Assembly (NCBI RefSeq): GCF_000017805.1
Contig: NC_009767.1
Span: 3,534,001 to 3,598,000 of the forward strand
Direction of reading: 5' to 3'
DNA length: 64,000 bases
Origin: Roseiflexus castenholzii DSM 13941
Lineage (GTDB): Bacteria > Chloroflexota > Chloroflexia > Chloroflexales > Roseiflexaceae
In this document: in pieces, positions 35,406 through 43,695 of the stretch
Layout of the letters: every line of letters begins with the position of its first letter
Position numbering within the stretch: the first letter of the stretch is position 1
Program-made: the position numbers and the translations under genes
Notes under the pieces: generated by a model
Told to the model about the DNA's origin: nothing
Seen by the model: the letters and a program-made list of their open reading frames with translations, nothing else
Database searches by the model: none

Positions 35406-36176
35406 ATGCGTCTGACCGGAAAAACTGCAATCGTCACCGGCGCGGCAAGCGGAATCGGGCAAGCCGTCGCGTTGCGCTTTCTTGCCGAGGGAGCGCACGT
35501 CGCCGGGTTCGACATTGATGATGCCGGACTGAACGAGACGCGCGCACTGAGCGGCGCGTCGGAGGTGTTCTTTCCCATCGCCTGCGACCTGACCGACCCA
35601 TCGCAGGTTGAGCGGGCAGCGGCAGAGGCGATTGCGCAGTTGCGCCGCCTTGATGTTGTGTTCAACGGCGCGGGCGCAAGCGGTCGGCGCTGGGGTGATG
35701 GACCGGTGGACGCCTGCACCGTCGATGGATGGCGGCGCACGCTCGATGTGAACCTGACGAGCATCTTTCTCGTGTGCCACACGACGGTGCCACACCTGCT
35801 GGCGGCAGGCGGCGGATCGATCATCAATCTCAGTTCGGTTCTGGGCATAGTTGGCGGCGACGCCGATTTCGCCACTCATGCCTATGCCGCCGCGAAAGCC
35901 GGGATCATCGGCTTGTCGCGCGCAATGGCAGTGTACTATGCACCGCACCGAGTGCGCGTCAATGTCATTGCTCCCGGTCTGATCGCCACACCCATGAGCC
36001 GCCGCGTTCAGGAAAATGAACGAATCCAGCAGCGGCTGGCGCACCTTCAACCGCTGACCGGCGCCATGGGAGCGCCCAAGGATGTCGCTGCCGCGGCCGC
36101 ATACCTGGCATCCGATGACGCTGCCTTCGTTACCGGCGTCGTGTTGCCCGTCGATGGCGGATGGACTGCGTGGTAA
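35406..36176 (+). CDS. Short-chain dehydrogenase/reductase (SDR)
   Basis: A 256-residue classical SDR. The cofactor motif TGAASGIG is at residues 11-18; an Asp in FDIDDAG after the second strand favours NAD. The active site has Ser in INLSSVLG and Tyr/Lys in YAAAKAG, with NVIAPGLIATPM as the late strand. The C-terminus VTGVVLPVDGGWTAW is standard. It probably oxidises or reduces a sugar or polyol in the same pathway as its neighbours. Confidence 0.9.
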   Translation: MRLTGKTAIVTGAASGIGQAVALRFLAEGAHVAGFDIDDAGLNETRALSGASEVFFPIACDLTDPSQVERAAAEAIAQLRRLDVVFNGAGASGRRWGDGPVDACTVDGWRRTLDVNLTSIFLVCHTTVPHLLAAGGGSIINLSSVLGIVGGDADFATHAYAAAKAGIIGLSRAMAVYYAPHRVRVNVIAPGLIATPMSRRVQENERIQQRLAHLQPLTGAMGAPKDVAAAAAYLASDDAAFVTGVVLPVDGGWTAW

Positions 36177-36201
36177 TCATAGAACCTGTGAGGTGAATGT
36201 T

Positions 36202-37224
36202 ATGGATCTCCCGCTTCTCCCGACTAGCGTCATCGGTTCTTACGCCTGGCCCGCCTGGTTGCACGTTGCGCTCTGGGCAGCGCAGCGCGGCGAACTTGGA
36301 CCGGAAGACATGCGCGAAACGCAGGACGATGCCGTCGATATGGCGCTGCGCGACCAGGAGGATGCCGGTGTGGACATTGTGAGCGATGGGGAGATGCGAC
36401 GCGCCGGTTTTTTCACTGCGGCATTCTATGGTTTTCTCACGGGGCTGCGTGAATTGCCGCCACAGCGTCGGATCGGCGTGGCGGGGCACGATCAGCGCGA
36501 AAGTTACGAAGCAGTCGAACCGATCACGGCGCCCAATGGTCTTGGGTTGCTGGTCGAATATGAGTATGTCAGGCAACGCACGACACGCCCGATCAAGATG
36601 CCGTGTCCTGGTCCGTTTACGCTTGCCGGACGGATCAAGCCTGGTGCAGCATATCGAACACGGTGGGATGTGGCAGAGGCGCTCGTGCCGATCATCAATG
36701 CCGAGCTGAAAGCGCTGGCAGCGGCGGGATGCACCTTCATCCAGATCGATGAGCCATCGATTGCTGTGCGCCCTGATGCGCCGCGCGCATTTGTCGAACT
36801 GTTCAATGCGACAGTTGCCGGCGTCGACGCTAGAATCGGGTTACACCTTTGTTTTGGCAACTATGTCGGGCGTCCCACAGCCAGGCGCACCTATCGTCCG
36901 CTGTTTCCGCACATTCTCGAAGCGCATGCCGATCAGTACGCGCTGGAGTTCGCCAACCGCGAACTGGCGGAAATCGATCTGTGGCGCGAATTTCCGAGCG
37001 AGAAAGAACTTGCCGCCGGGCTGGTCGATGTGAAGAACTACTACATTGAGACACCGGAGGATGTCGCCGAGCGGATCCGGGTGGCGTTGCGGTATGTGGC
37101 GCCGGAGAAGTTGACAATCGTGCCCGACTGCGGATTCAGCCAGACGGCGCGTTGGGCGGCGCACGCCAAACTGAAGGCGATGGTCGAAGGGGCGCGCATG
37201 GTTCGCCGGGAACTGGCAGGCTGA
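36202..37224 (+). CDS. Cobalamin-independent methionine synthase-like (MetE C-terminal family) protein
   Basis: A 340-residue TIM-barrel protein corresponding to the C-terminal catalytic half of MetE only. The zinc ligands are visible: His and Cys in GLHLCFGNY, a Glu in FANRELAE, and the last Cys in VPDCGFSQTARW. Full MetE is about 750 residues, so this belongs to the short archaeal/bacterial group, where substrates may be methylcobalamin or other thiol compounds rather than methyl-tetrahydrofolate. ATG 36202 follows GAGGTG; a 40-residue longer in-frame reading overlaps the SDR gene and is rejected. Why it sits in a sugar operon is unclear. Confidence 0.85.
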   Translation: MDLPLLPTSVIGSYAWPAWLHVALWAAQRGELGPEDMRETQDDAVDMALRDQEDAGVDIVSDGEMRRAGFFTAAFYGFLTGLRELPPQRRIGVAGHDQRESYEAVEPITAPNGLGLLVEYEYVRQRTTRPIKMPCPGPFTLAGRIKPGAAYRTRWDVAEALVPIINAELKALAAAGCTFIQIDEPSIAVRPDAPRAFVELFNATVAGVDARIGLHLCFGNYVGRPTARRTYRPLFPHILEAHADQYALEFANRELAEIDLWREFPSEKELAAGLVDVKNYYIETPEDVAERIRVALRYVAPEKLTIVPDCGFSQTARWAAHAKLKAMVEGARMVRRELAG

Positions 37225-37242
37225 GGTTTCTCGGCACACAGC

Positions 37243-37280
37243 CAAAAAGACGGAAGAGCCGCCCGATAGGGCGGCTCTTC
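37243..37280 (-). terminator. Intrinsic terminator for the 54-aa gene
   Basis: A 12-base perfect stem (37253-37264 with 37269-37280) with loop GATA; on the minus strand it is followed by TCTTTTT. It serves the small gene at 37299-37463 and may also act as a barrier to the converging MetE-like transcript. Confidence 0.8.
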
Positions 37281-37298
37281 GCGAGACGCCAGCACGGT

Positions 37299-37463
37299 TC
37301 ATGCCGATACGCCAACCGTCTCCAGCAACCGATCTTCGGCGTAGTCCGTCTCAGCAGCCTCCACACCCAGCAGTTCTGCGGTGATGAACGCGGCCAGTGC
37401 TGGCGAGATTCGACCATTCTCGACACCCTCCTCGATGAGAGCCAGCAATTCTTCGTTTGTCAT
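37299..37463 (-). CDS. Small acidic hypothetical protein (54 aa)
   Basis: The ATG at 37463 is preceded by AAGGAGGGTACG, a very strong ribosome site, and the gene ends in a clear intrinsic terminator, so it is well supported despite its size. The product is acidic and helical (MTNEELLALIEEGVENGRIS; later TDYAEDRLLETV) with no Cys and no membrane segment. No family is recognised. It faces the diacylglycerol-kinase gene divergently. An in-frame upstream start at 37541 would add a basic, less likely N-terminus. Confidence 0.75.
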   Translation of the reverse strand: MTNEELLALIEEGVENGRISPALAAFITAELLGVEAAETDYAEDRLLETVGVSA

Positions 37464-37616
37464 CGTACCCTCCTTTCTTTCCTTTAACGAAACCGACGCA
37501 TCCTTGCGTCGACCTGCGCGGATTATACCCGAAATGATCAAAAAAAGATAGAGGGAAAAGTAGGAAGATTATACCCGAAATCCGCGAAAAAGAACAGGGG
37601 AACTTTTCACATCCGG

Positions 37617-37622
37617 TATAAT
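37617..37622 (+). promoter_or_regulatory. -10 element (GGTATAAT) for the lipid kinase gene
   Basis: A perfect TATAAT preceded by CCGG, 46 bases upstream of the ATG at 37668. A -35 hexamer is not obvious. Confidence 0.5.
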
Positions 37623-37667
37623 CGCTGACGCGGCGCATCGGCGTCGTTGATACTGTGAGCAGAGAGC

Positions 37668-38582
37668 ATGGACAAGGCGCTGATCATTCTCAACCCATGG
37701 GCTGGTCGCGGCCACGCAGGCGAGCGGCGGCACGACCTCGACCTGGCCCTCGAGCGCGCGGGTATCGACTATGACATGGTCATGACCCACACGCGCGGCG
37801 GTGCAATCGAAATCGCGCGGCAGGCGGTTGAACGCGGTTATAGCGCAATTGTGGCAGTTGGCGGCGATGGAACCGTCAATGAAGCAGTCAACGGCATCAA
37901 ACTGGCCGAGGCGCGCGGTGAACGTCGTGTGCCACTGGGGATCATTCCGCTGGGGACTGGCTGCGATTTTATCAAGGTGCTCGATGGTTTTCTGGCGAAC
38001 GACATCTCTGGCAGTGTGCAACGCATTGCGCGCCAACACCCGCGCACCGTCGATCTTGGTCTGGTGCGCGTCGATAATGAACAGGAGCGCTGGTTTATCA
38101 ATGCGCTTGGGTCGGGTTTCGATGCGCAGGCGGCGGCGGAGGCGCTCAAGATTACCCGGCTGAAAGGGTTTGCCGTGTATCTGTTGGCGATTATTCGCGC
38201 ACTGGCGAACTATAAAGCGCACCCGATGACGGTCGAGTTCGACGGACGCCGTATTCAACGGCGCTTGCTCTTCGCCAGCATCGCCAACGGTCGCTATCAG
38301 GCGGGCGGGTTCCTGCTCACACCCGACGCGCGCATCGATGATGGGTACTTCGATGCCTGCCTGGTCGATAATTTGCGGATCGACGAGATCATTCGTCATA
38401 TCCCAAAGGTGCTTGAAGGAACGCATACGAGACTACGCCAGGTGACGATGGCGCGGGTGCGGCACGTGGCCATCAGCAGTTCGGCGCCGATCCCGGTTGC
38501 AACCGATGGCGAAGTCCTTTCCACCAGAGCGCGCACAGTGACGGCGGAACTGGTTCCCGGCGCAATCGAGATTCTGGCATAG
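37668..38582 (+). CDS. Diacylglycerol kinase/sphingosine-kinase-like lipid kinase (YegS/DgkB family)
   Basis: A 304-residue lipid kinase. The nucleotide loop GGDGTVNEAVNG (65-76) is diagnostic of the DAGK catalytic domain. IILNPWAGRG opens the protein as in all members, and GIIPLGTGCDFIKVL provides the second phosphate contact (usually GTxNDFA). It should phosphorylate diacylglycerol or another long-chain lipid with ATP at the membrane. It is convergent with the EamA gene, their stops only six bases apart. Confidence 0.9.
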   Translation: MDKALIILNPWAGRGHAGERRHDLDLALERAGIDYDMVMTHTRGGAIEIARQAVERGYSAIVAVGGDGTVNEAVNGIKLAEARGERRVPLGIIPLGTGCDFIKVLDGFLANDISGSVQRIARQHPRTVDLGLVRVDNEQERWFINALGSGFDAQAAAEALKITRLKGFAVYLLAIIRALANYKAHPMTVEFDGRRIQRRLLFASIANGRYQAGGFLLTPDARIDDGYFDACLVDNLRIDEIIRHIPKVLEGTHTRLRQVTMARVRHVAISSSAPIPVATDGEVLSTRARTVTAELVPGAIEILA

Positions 38583-38588
38583 GAGACG

Positions 38589-39539
38589 CTATTTGCCGCT
38601 CCGCTCCCCCTGCGCCGCAACTGCGATGCCGATCAGAAGCAGTACGAAGCCCGCCAGTTGCAGCGGCGCAAACCATTCGCCAAAAAGGATCAGCGCCAGC
38701 AATGCCGAGCCGATCGGCTCCCCCAGCAGTGCGACGGTGACGAATGTGGCGGAAAGGTAGCGCAACGACCAGTTGAAGGCGGTATGACCGAGCAGTTGTG
38801 GTCCGACGGCAAGACCAAGGAGCAACAGGTAGACGAGGGGTGGGTATCCGCCGAAGAGTTCCAGTGGATTGGCGGTTCCGGCAAATGCCAGTGCCGTGAT
38901 CAGTAGTGCGACCGCAGCGCTGGTGTAGACCAGCCAGATATATGCCAGCACCGAGACATGACGGCGAAGGCTGCGTCCGACCAGGAAATACATCGAGCCG
39001 CCAAATGCGCCTACAAGCGCCAGGATATTCCCCAACAGCGCATTGCCGCTATCGGGTCCGCTACTGTCGCTGATGCCGATCAGAATGCTTCCCGTAATCG
39101 TCAGCGCGACACCCGTCATCGTCGGCAGTGATGGGCGCTCACGCAGCAGCACCGCCGACAGGAGCGCCACCCATAGCGGGTTGGTCGAAACCAACGCCAC
39201 TGATGATGCAACCGACGTATACGCCAGCGATGAGATCCATGCAGCAAAGTGAACCGCCAGAAACACGCCGGACACAATCCCGAGCAGAATGTCGCGTCGT
39301 GACAGGCGACGCAACTCGTCGCCAGCGCGCGACCAGGCAATGGGGAGCAGGATAAGCGCCGCCAACCCCAGGCGTCCCGCAGCAATAGTGGTGGACGGAA
39401 CCTCCATACCCTGGATGTAGCGGATCAAGATCGCGGCTGCGGCAGCGATCAGAACGCCGCCGAAGAGCACCAGATAGGGCAGCGCACGCGTCAACCGTGT
39501 GACCGGACGATCAATGGTCTGTTCGAGTGTGTCGGACAT
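38589..39539 (-). CDS. EamA/DMT-family transporter
   Basis: A 316-residue protein with ten predicted helices arranged as two EamA repeats (residues about 15-150 and 165-300). Motifs such as AAWISSLAYTSVASSVALVSTNPLWVAL in repeat one and LSATFVTVALLGEPIGSALLALILFGE in repeat two are typical of drug/metabolite exporters. The substrate is unknown. The start ATG is at 39539, next to the large low-complexity repeat block. Confidence 0.9.
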   Translation of the reverse strand: MSDTLEQTIDRPVTRLTRALPYLVLFGGVLIAAAAAILIRYIQGMEVPSTTIAAGRLGLAALILLPIAWSRAGDELRRLSRRDILLGIVSGVFLAVHFAAWISSLAYTSVASSVALVSTNPLWVALLSAVLLRERPSLPTMTGVALTITGSILIGISDSSGPDSGNALLGNILALVGAFGGSMYFLVGRSLRRHVSVLAYIWLVYTSAAVALLITALAFAGTANPLELFGGYPPLVYLLLLGLAVGPQLLGHTAFNWSLRYLSATFVTVALLGEPIGSALLALILFGEWFAPLQLAGFVLLLIGIAVAAQGERSGK

Positions 39540-39659
39540 GCCTGAACCTCGTTTATGGGTTAGGGGTTATGATTGTTGCAAGCGTTGCGTGCATGCAATT
39601 CACACATTTGCGCTGTCAACCTCTCCATGTTCGCGCCTCTTGCCGCTCGCCTCGCTTCT

Positions 39660-40595
39660 CGCCACAAATGCGAGATAAATCTCGCGCGACGCCATGGTCG
39701 GGACCCTCTCGCCTCGCACCTCGCGCGCCTCGCCACAAATGCGAGATAAATCTCGCGCTACGCCATGGTCGGGACCCTCTCGCCTCGCGCCTCTCGCCTG
39801 GCTCCTCACCACAAATGCGAGATAAATCTCGCGCTACGCCATGACCCTCGCGCCTCGCGCCTCGCGCCTCTCGCCTCGCGCCTCTCCCCTCTCGCGCCTC
39901 GCCACAAATGCGAGATAAATCTCGCGCGACGCCATGGTCGGGACCCTCTCCCCGCTCGCCTCTCGCCTCTCGCCTCTCGCCTCTCCCCGCTCGCCTCTCG
40001 CCTCTCACCGCTCGCCTCTCGCCTCTCGCCTCGCGCCTCTTGCCTCTCGCCTCTCCCCGCTCGCCTCTCGCCGCTCACCGCTCGCCTCTCGCCTCTCACC
40101 GCTCGCCTCTCGCCTCTCGCCGCTCACCGCTCGCCTCTCGCCTCTCACCGCTCGCCTCTCGCCTCTCACCGCTCGCCTCTCGCCTCTCGCCTCTCACCGC
40201 TCGCCTCTCCCCGCTCGCCTCGCTTCTCGCCACAGATGCGAGATAAATCTCGCGCTACGCCCTTGTCGGGACCCTCTCGCCTCGCGCCTCGCCACAGATG
40301 CGAGATAAATCTCGCGCGACGCCCTTGTCGGGACCCTCTCGCCTCGCGCCTCTCCCCTCACCCCTCTCGCCTCTCCCCCCTCTCGCCTCGCCACAGATGC
40401 GAGATAAATCTCGCGCGACGCCCTTGTCGGGACCCTCTCGCCGCTCGCCTCTCGCCTCTCGCCTCGCTCCTCTTCCCTCTCGCCTCTCACCGCTCCCCCC
40501 TCCCCTCTCGCCTCGCTCCTCTTCCCTCTCGCCTCTCGCCTCTCGCCTCACCCCTCTCCCCTCTCCCCTCTCCCCTCTCCCCTCTCACCTCATAG
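39660..40595. repeat. Low-complexity block: (CTCGCCT)n with seven palindrome-bearing units
   Basis: A 936-bp block. Seven copies of a unit with the 16-bp palindrome GCGAGATAAATCTCGC occur at 39670, 39741, 39817, 39910, 40238, 40300 and 40399. The flanks CGCCACARAT and, after it, GTCGGGACCCTCTCGCC are shared (copy 3 lacks most of the latter). Between them runs a heptamer-like CTCGCCT array, longest between copies four and five. Upstream three units read ACAAAT plus CCATGGTCG; downstream three read ACAGAT plus CCCTTGTCG. Both strands stay open over long stretches, but translations are repetitive Ser/Pro/Arg or Glu/Arg and not credible proteins. Confidence 0.95.
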
Positions 40596-40601
40596 TATAA
40601 T
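40596..40601 (+). promoter_or_regulatory. -10 element (AGTATAAT) implying a leaderless mRNA
   Basis: TATAAT ends seven bases before the in-frame ATG at 40609, where the transcript should start. The upstream ATG at 40600 overlaps the -10 itself and cannot be on the mRNA. Confidence 0.55.
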
Positions 40602-40608
40602 GTACCTT

Positions 40609-41958
40609 ATGCCAACCCTGACACTCTCCACTAGTCCAGCTCCTCTTATCCTCGAAGCGAGCCGCGAGTCGCAGGTCTGTTACGTGCTGCTCATCGTGCA
40701 GGCCTCTGTGACCGGCGCCGCCCCGTCCCGTCCGGTCAACTGGGCGCTTGTGGCGGATGTCAGCCGTTCCATGCGCATTCCAATCGTTGACGAAACACAG
40801 TTTCGCTCCTTGCTGCGCACCGGTTCGGCGCAGGAGATGTTGGTCGATGGCGTGCCCGTGTGGCAGTTGAGCGGCTCTGTGCCACAGGAAGTGCGCGATA
40901 CGGCTTCGAGCGCACTCGATTACGTTGTGCGCGCGCTTCACACGATCGTCGAACGTCTTGACCACCATGATCGCCTGGCGCTAGTGGTCTTCGCCGACCA
41001 CGCCCTGCTGCTCATACCAGGGATGGTCGGCGCGGACCGGGTGACGCTGGTGCGCGCCATCGAGCGTCTGCCGGGGCTGAACCTTGGCGATGGCACCAAT
41101 CTGGCGGATGGCATTGCGCTGGCGCTCAACCAGATCCGCGCCAATCGTGATGGACGTTGCGCCGACCGGATCATTCTCCTGACCGACGGCTTCACCCGCG
41201 ACTCTGCGGCATGTCTGGCGCTGGCAGATCAGGCGGCTGACGAGCATATCGCCATCACGACTATTGGGCTGGGCGGTGAGTTCCAGGATGATCTGCTGAC
41301 GGCAATTGCCGACCGCAGTGGCGGGCATGCACTGTTTTTGAAGCGCGTGTCCGCCATTCCACGCGCCGTCAGCGCCGAACTCGAAACAGTGCGCGCTGCT
41401 GCCGTCTCTGCTGTGACGATTGCCATCGCTCCGCAGCGCGGGGTACAGTTGCGGCGGGTGACGCGCATGCGCCCGGCGCTGGCACTGCTTGCCGAACCGA
41501 CGGGCGCGGCAGCAATGGATGTCACACAGGTATCGTTGGGCGACCTGGCGGCGGGAACGCCGGTAACGTTGCTGCTGGAGTTTCTCGTGCCAGCAGCGAA
41601 CCCTGGACCACTGTGGATCGCCGGAGTGGCGGCGCGATCGTCTGGCGCGCGTCTGGCGGATACCGATATTCGGGCCGCAGTGACACACCATGCGCCCCCA
41701 TTAAGCCATGATGTGCGCGCGGCGGCGGCGCGGTCGATGGCGGCGCGCCTGATGCGCCGCGCCACGACAGCGTCTGATCCGGCTGAGGCGGCGCGTCTGA
41801 TGCGCGCCGCCGCCGCACGCTTCGATGACTTTGGCGAGCAGGCGCTGGCTGCCGCAGCGCGGGAACAGGCATCCGCATTCGAGCACGGAGCCAGGATCGC
41901 AGGAATTGCAACACGCGAATTGACCTATGCCACTCGCCGGCTCGGCGAGGTGTCCTGA
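40609..41958 (+). CDS. von Willebrand factor type A domain protein
   Basis: A 449-residue protein. A VWA domain occupies about residues 35-255: MIDAS motif ADVSRSM, the Thr in GDGTNLADG, and the Asp in LLTDGFT are all present, so it should bind a divalent metal. An insertion of about 50 residues follows the first MIDAS strand. The C-terminal part is a beta-rich region then helical. It lacks a signal peptide, so it acts in the cytoplasm, probably as a scaffold. The start at 40609 fits the -10 for a leaderless transcript. It lies 18 bases before trpB, though a functional link is doubtful. Confidence 0.85.
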   Translation: MPTLTLSTSPAPLILEASRESQVCYVLLIVQASVTGAAPSRPVNWALVADVSRSMRIPIVDETQFRSLLRTGSAQEMLVDGVPVWQLSGSVPQEVRDTASSALDYVVRALHTIVERLDHHDRLALVVFADHALLLIPGMVGADRVTLVRAIERLPGLNLGDGTNLADGIALALNQIRANRDGRCADRIILLTDGFTRDSAACLALADQAADEHIAITTIGLGGEFQDDLLTAIADRSGGHALFLKRVSAIPRAVSAELETVRAAAVSAVTIAIAPQRGVQLRRVTRMRPALALLAEPTGAAAMDVTQVSLGDLAAGTPVTLLLEFLVPAANPGPLWIAGVAARSSGARLADTDIRAAVTHHAPPLSHDVRAAAARSMAARLMRRATTASDPAEAARLMRAAAARFDDFGEQALAAAAREQASAFEHGARIAGIATRELTYATRRLGEVS

Positions 41959-41976
41959 AATCTGTCGAGGAGCAGT

Positions 41977-43197
41977 ATGATATTCCGTATGCAACAGGCG
42001 ACGACACTTGATCCAGCCTATGCCGGACGCTTCGGTCCCTACGGCGGGGCATACATTCCCGAAACACTGGCGCCAGCGGTTGCGGCGCTCGAACAGGCAT
42101 ATGCCAACGCCCGTCAGGATCCGGAGTTCTGGGCGGAACTCGACCGGTTGCACCGCAGTTATACCGGCAGACCCACGCCGCTGACTTTTGCGCAGCGGCT
42201 GACAGAGCACCTTGGCGGCGCACAGATCTACCTCAAGCGCGAGGACCTGGCGCACACCGGCGCGCACAAGATCAACAATGCGCTCGGACAGGGACTGTTG
42301 GCGAAGCGCATGGGGAAAACGCGGATCATCGCTGAAACCGGCGCCGGGCAGCACGGCGTCGCAACCGCCACTGTCTGCGCGTTGCTCGGCATGGAGTGCG
42401 TGGTGTACATGGGCGTCGATGATATGGCGCGCCAGCAACCGAATGTCTTCCGTATGCGATTGCTCGGCGCAGAGGTGCGTGGGGTTGCCAGCGGATCACG
42501 GACACTCAAAGATGCGATCAACGAAGCCATGCGCGACTGGGTGACGAACCCGGACTCGTACTATCTCCTCGGCTCGGCGCTTGGTCCGCATCCCTACCCG
42601 ACGATGGTGCGCGACTTTCAGAGCGTGATCGGACGTGAGGCGCGCGAGCAGATGCTGGCATTAACCGGGCGCTTGCCCGATGTGGTGCTGGCATGCGTCG
42701 GCGGCGGCTCGAATGCTATTGGCATCTTCCATGCGTTCCTCGACGATGCCGAGGTGGCATTGCGTGGCGTTGAGGCTGGCGGGCGCGGCATCACGCCAGG
42801 CGACCACGCGGCGCGCTTTGCGGGGGGGCGTCCGGGCGTCCTTCAAGGAACATACACCTATGTGCTACAAAACGATGACGGGCAGATCGGGTTAACCCAT
42901 AGCGTCTCGGCCGGTCTCGACTATGCCGCGATTGGACCGGAACATGCCCTGCTCCACGATCAGGGGCGCGCAACCTACACGGTTGCCGACGATGAAGAGG
43001 CGCTCGATGCGTTTCAGACGCTGGCGCGGCTCGAAGGAATCATTCCGGCGCTCGAAAGCGCGCACGCGGTTGCCGAAGCGATCAAACTCGCGCCGACCAT
43101 GCGCCCCGATCAGATCATCCTGATCAACCTTTCGGGGCGCGGTGACAAGGACATTTTTACCGTGGCGAAGGTGTTGGGGGTGGACGTTGCACATTGA
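41977..43197 (+). CDS. trpB: Tryptophan synthase beta chain
   Basis: 406 residues, a normal TrpB length. It joins indole and serine to tryptophan with pyridoxal phosphate. The PLP lysine is K98 in HTGAHKINN; the catalytic Glu is in AETGAGQHG; the phosphate loop is GGGSNAIG; RFGPYGGAYIPETL is the usual N-terminus and LSGRGDKDIFTV the usual C-terminus. GAGGAG precedes the ATG. The trpA partner is not adjacent, unusual compared with the common trpBA order; it may be elsewhere in the genome. Confidence 0.97.
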   Translation: MIFRMQQATTLDPAYAGRFGPYGGAYIPETLAPAVAALEQAYANARQDPEFWAELDRLHRSYTGRPTPLTFAQRLTEHLGGAQIYLKREDLAHTGAHKINNALGQGLLAKRMGKTRIIAETGAGQHGVATATVCALLGMECVVYMGVDDMARQQPNVFRMRLLGAEVRGVASGSRTLKDAINEAMRDWVTNPDSYYLLGSALGPHPYPTMVRDFQSVIGREAREQMLALTGRLPDVVLACVGGGSNAIGIFHAFLDDAEVALRGVEAGGRGITPGDHAARFAGGRPGVLQGTYTYVLQNDDGQIGLTHSVSAGLDYAAIGPEHALLHDQGRATYTVADDEEALDAFQTLARLEGIIPALESAHAVAEAIKLAPTMRPDQIILINLSGRGDKDIFTVAKVLGVDVAH

Positions 43198-43220
43198 ACG
43201 TGACCCGTCGCAACCAACGT

Positions 43221-43245
43221 GGGGACGTGCCGATGGCACATCCCC
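43221..43245. repeat. REP-like hairpin downstream of trpB
   Basis: GGGGACGTGCC and GGCACATCCCC pair with one mismatch around GAT. A second partial copy (GATGGCACATACCCACGGG) follows. No T-run, so it is more REP-like than a terminator. Confidence 0.55.
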
Positions 43246-43377
43246 GCGCGCAGGGATGGACCGATGGCACATACCCACGGGGCGCCGGTTGGAAGACGGA
43301 AAAGTGGAAGGCCGGAGGCGGATGGTTACAGGTTGCATGTTGAGACGGTTAACCCCAAACCCCTGATTGGACCGCCC

Positions 43378-43695
43378 ATGACACTCAGCCCGCTCCAGAT
43401 CGGCATCATTCTATTAGCATTGGCGACGGCGATTATCCACATTGTGCTGGCACTGCCAACAAACCTGATCATGTTTTATCTCAACGGTCTGGGATACATT
43501 GGGTTGGCGGCGGCGCTCTACCTGCCACAACTCGCCGCTTACCGACGCACCATTCGCTGGACGTTGATCGGCTTTACGGCGGTGACTATCATCGGATGGG
43601 TGGCCTTCGGCGAACGCTCGCTCATTGCATATGTGGACAAACTCATCGAAGTGGCGCTTATCGGGTTGCTGGTAGTCGAGATGAAAAGGCAATGA
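43378..43695 (+). CDS. Small membrane protein (105 aa)
   Basis: A 105-residue protein with four hydrophobic helices (residues about 8-24, 30-48, 58-75, 83-100). The start ATG 43378 is chosen over a 53-residue longer reading through repeat-rich sequence. Its stop overlaps the nth start (ATGA), so the two are co-translated, although no functional link to DNA repair is known. The family is not recognised. Confidence 0.75.
   Translation: MTLSPLQIGIILLALATAIIHIVLALPTNLIMFYLNGLGYIGLAAALYLPQLAAYRRTIRWTLIGFTAVTIIGWVAFGERSLIAYVDKLIEVALIGLLVVEMKRQ

Noticed and set aside
39765..40595. Long open frames on both strands of the repeat block
   Set aside because: Translations are simple repeats (Ser/Pro/Leu/Arg on one strand, Arg/Glu/Gly on the other); absence of stops reflects the heptamer, not coding.
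39660..40595. Possible CRISPR array
   Set aside because: Palindrome units are irregularly spaced and the intervals are low-complexity, not unique spacers; no cas genes nearby.
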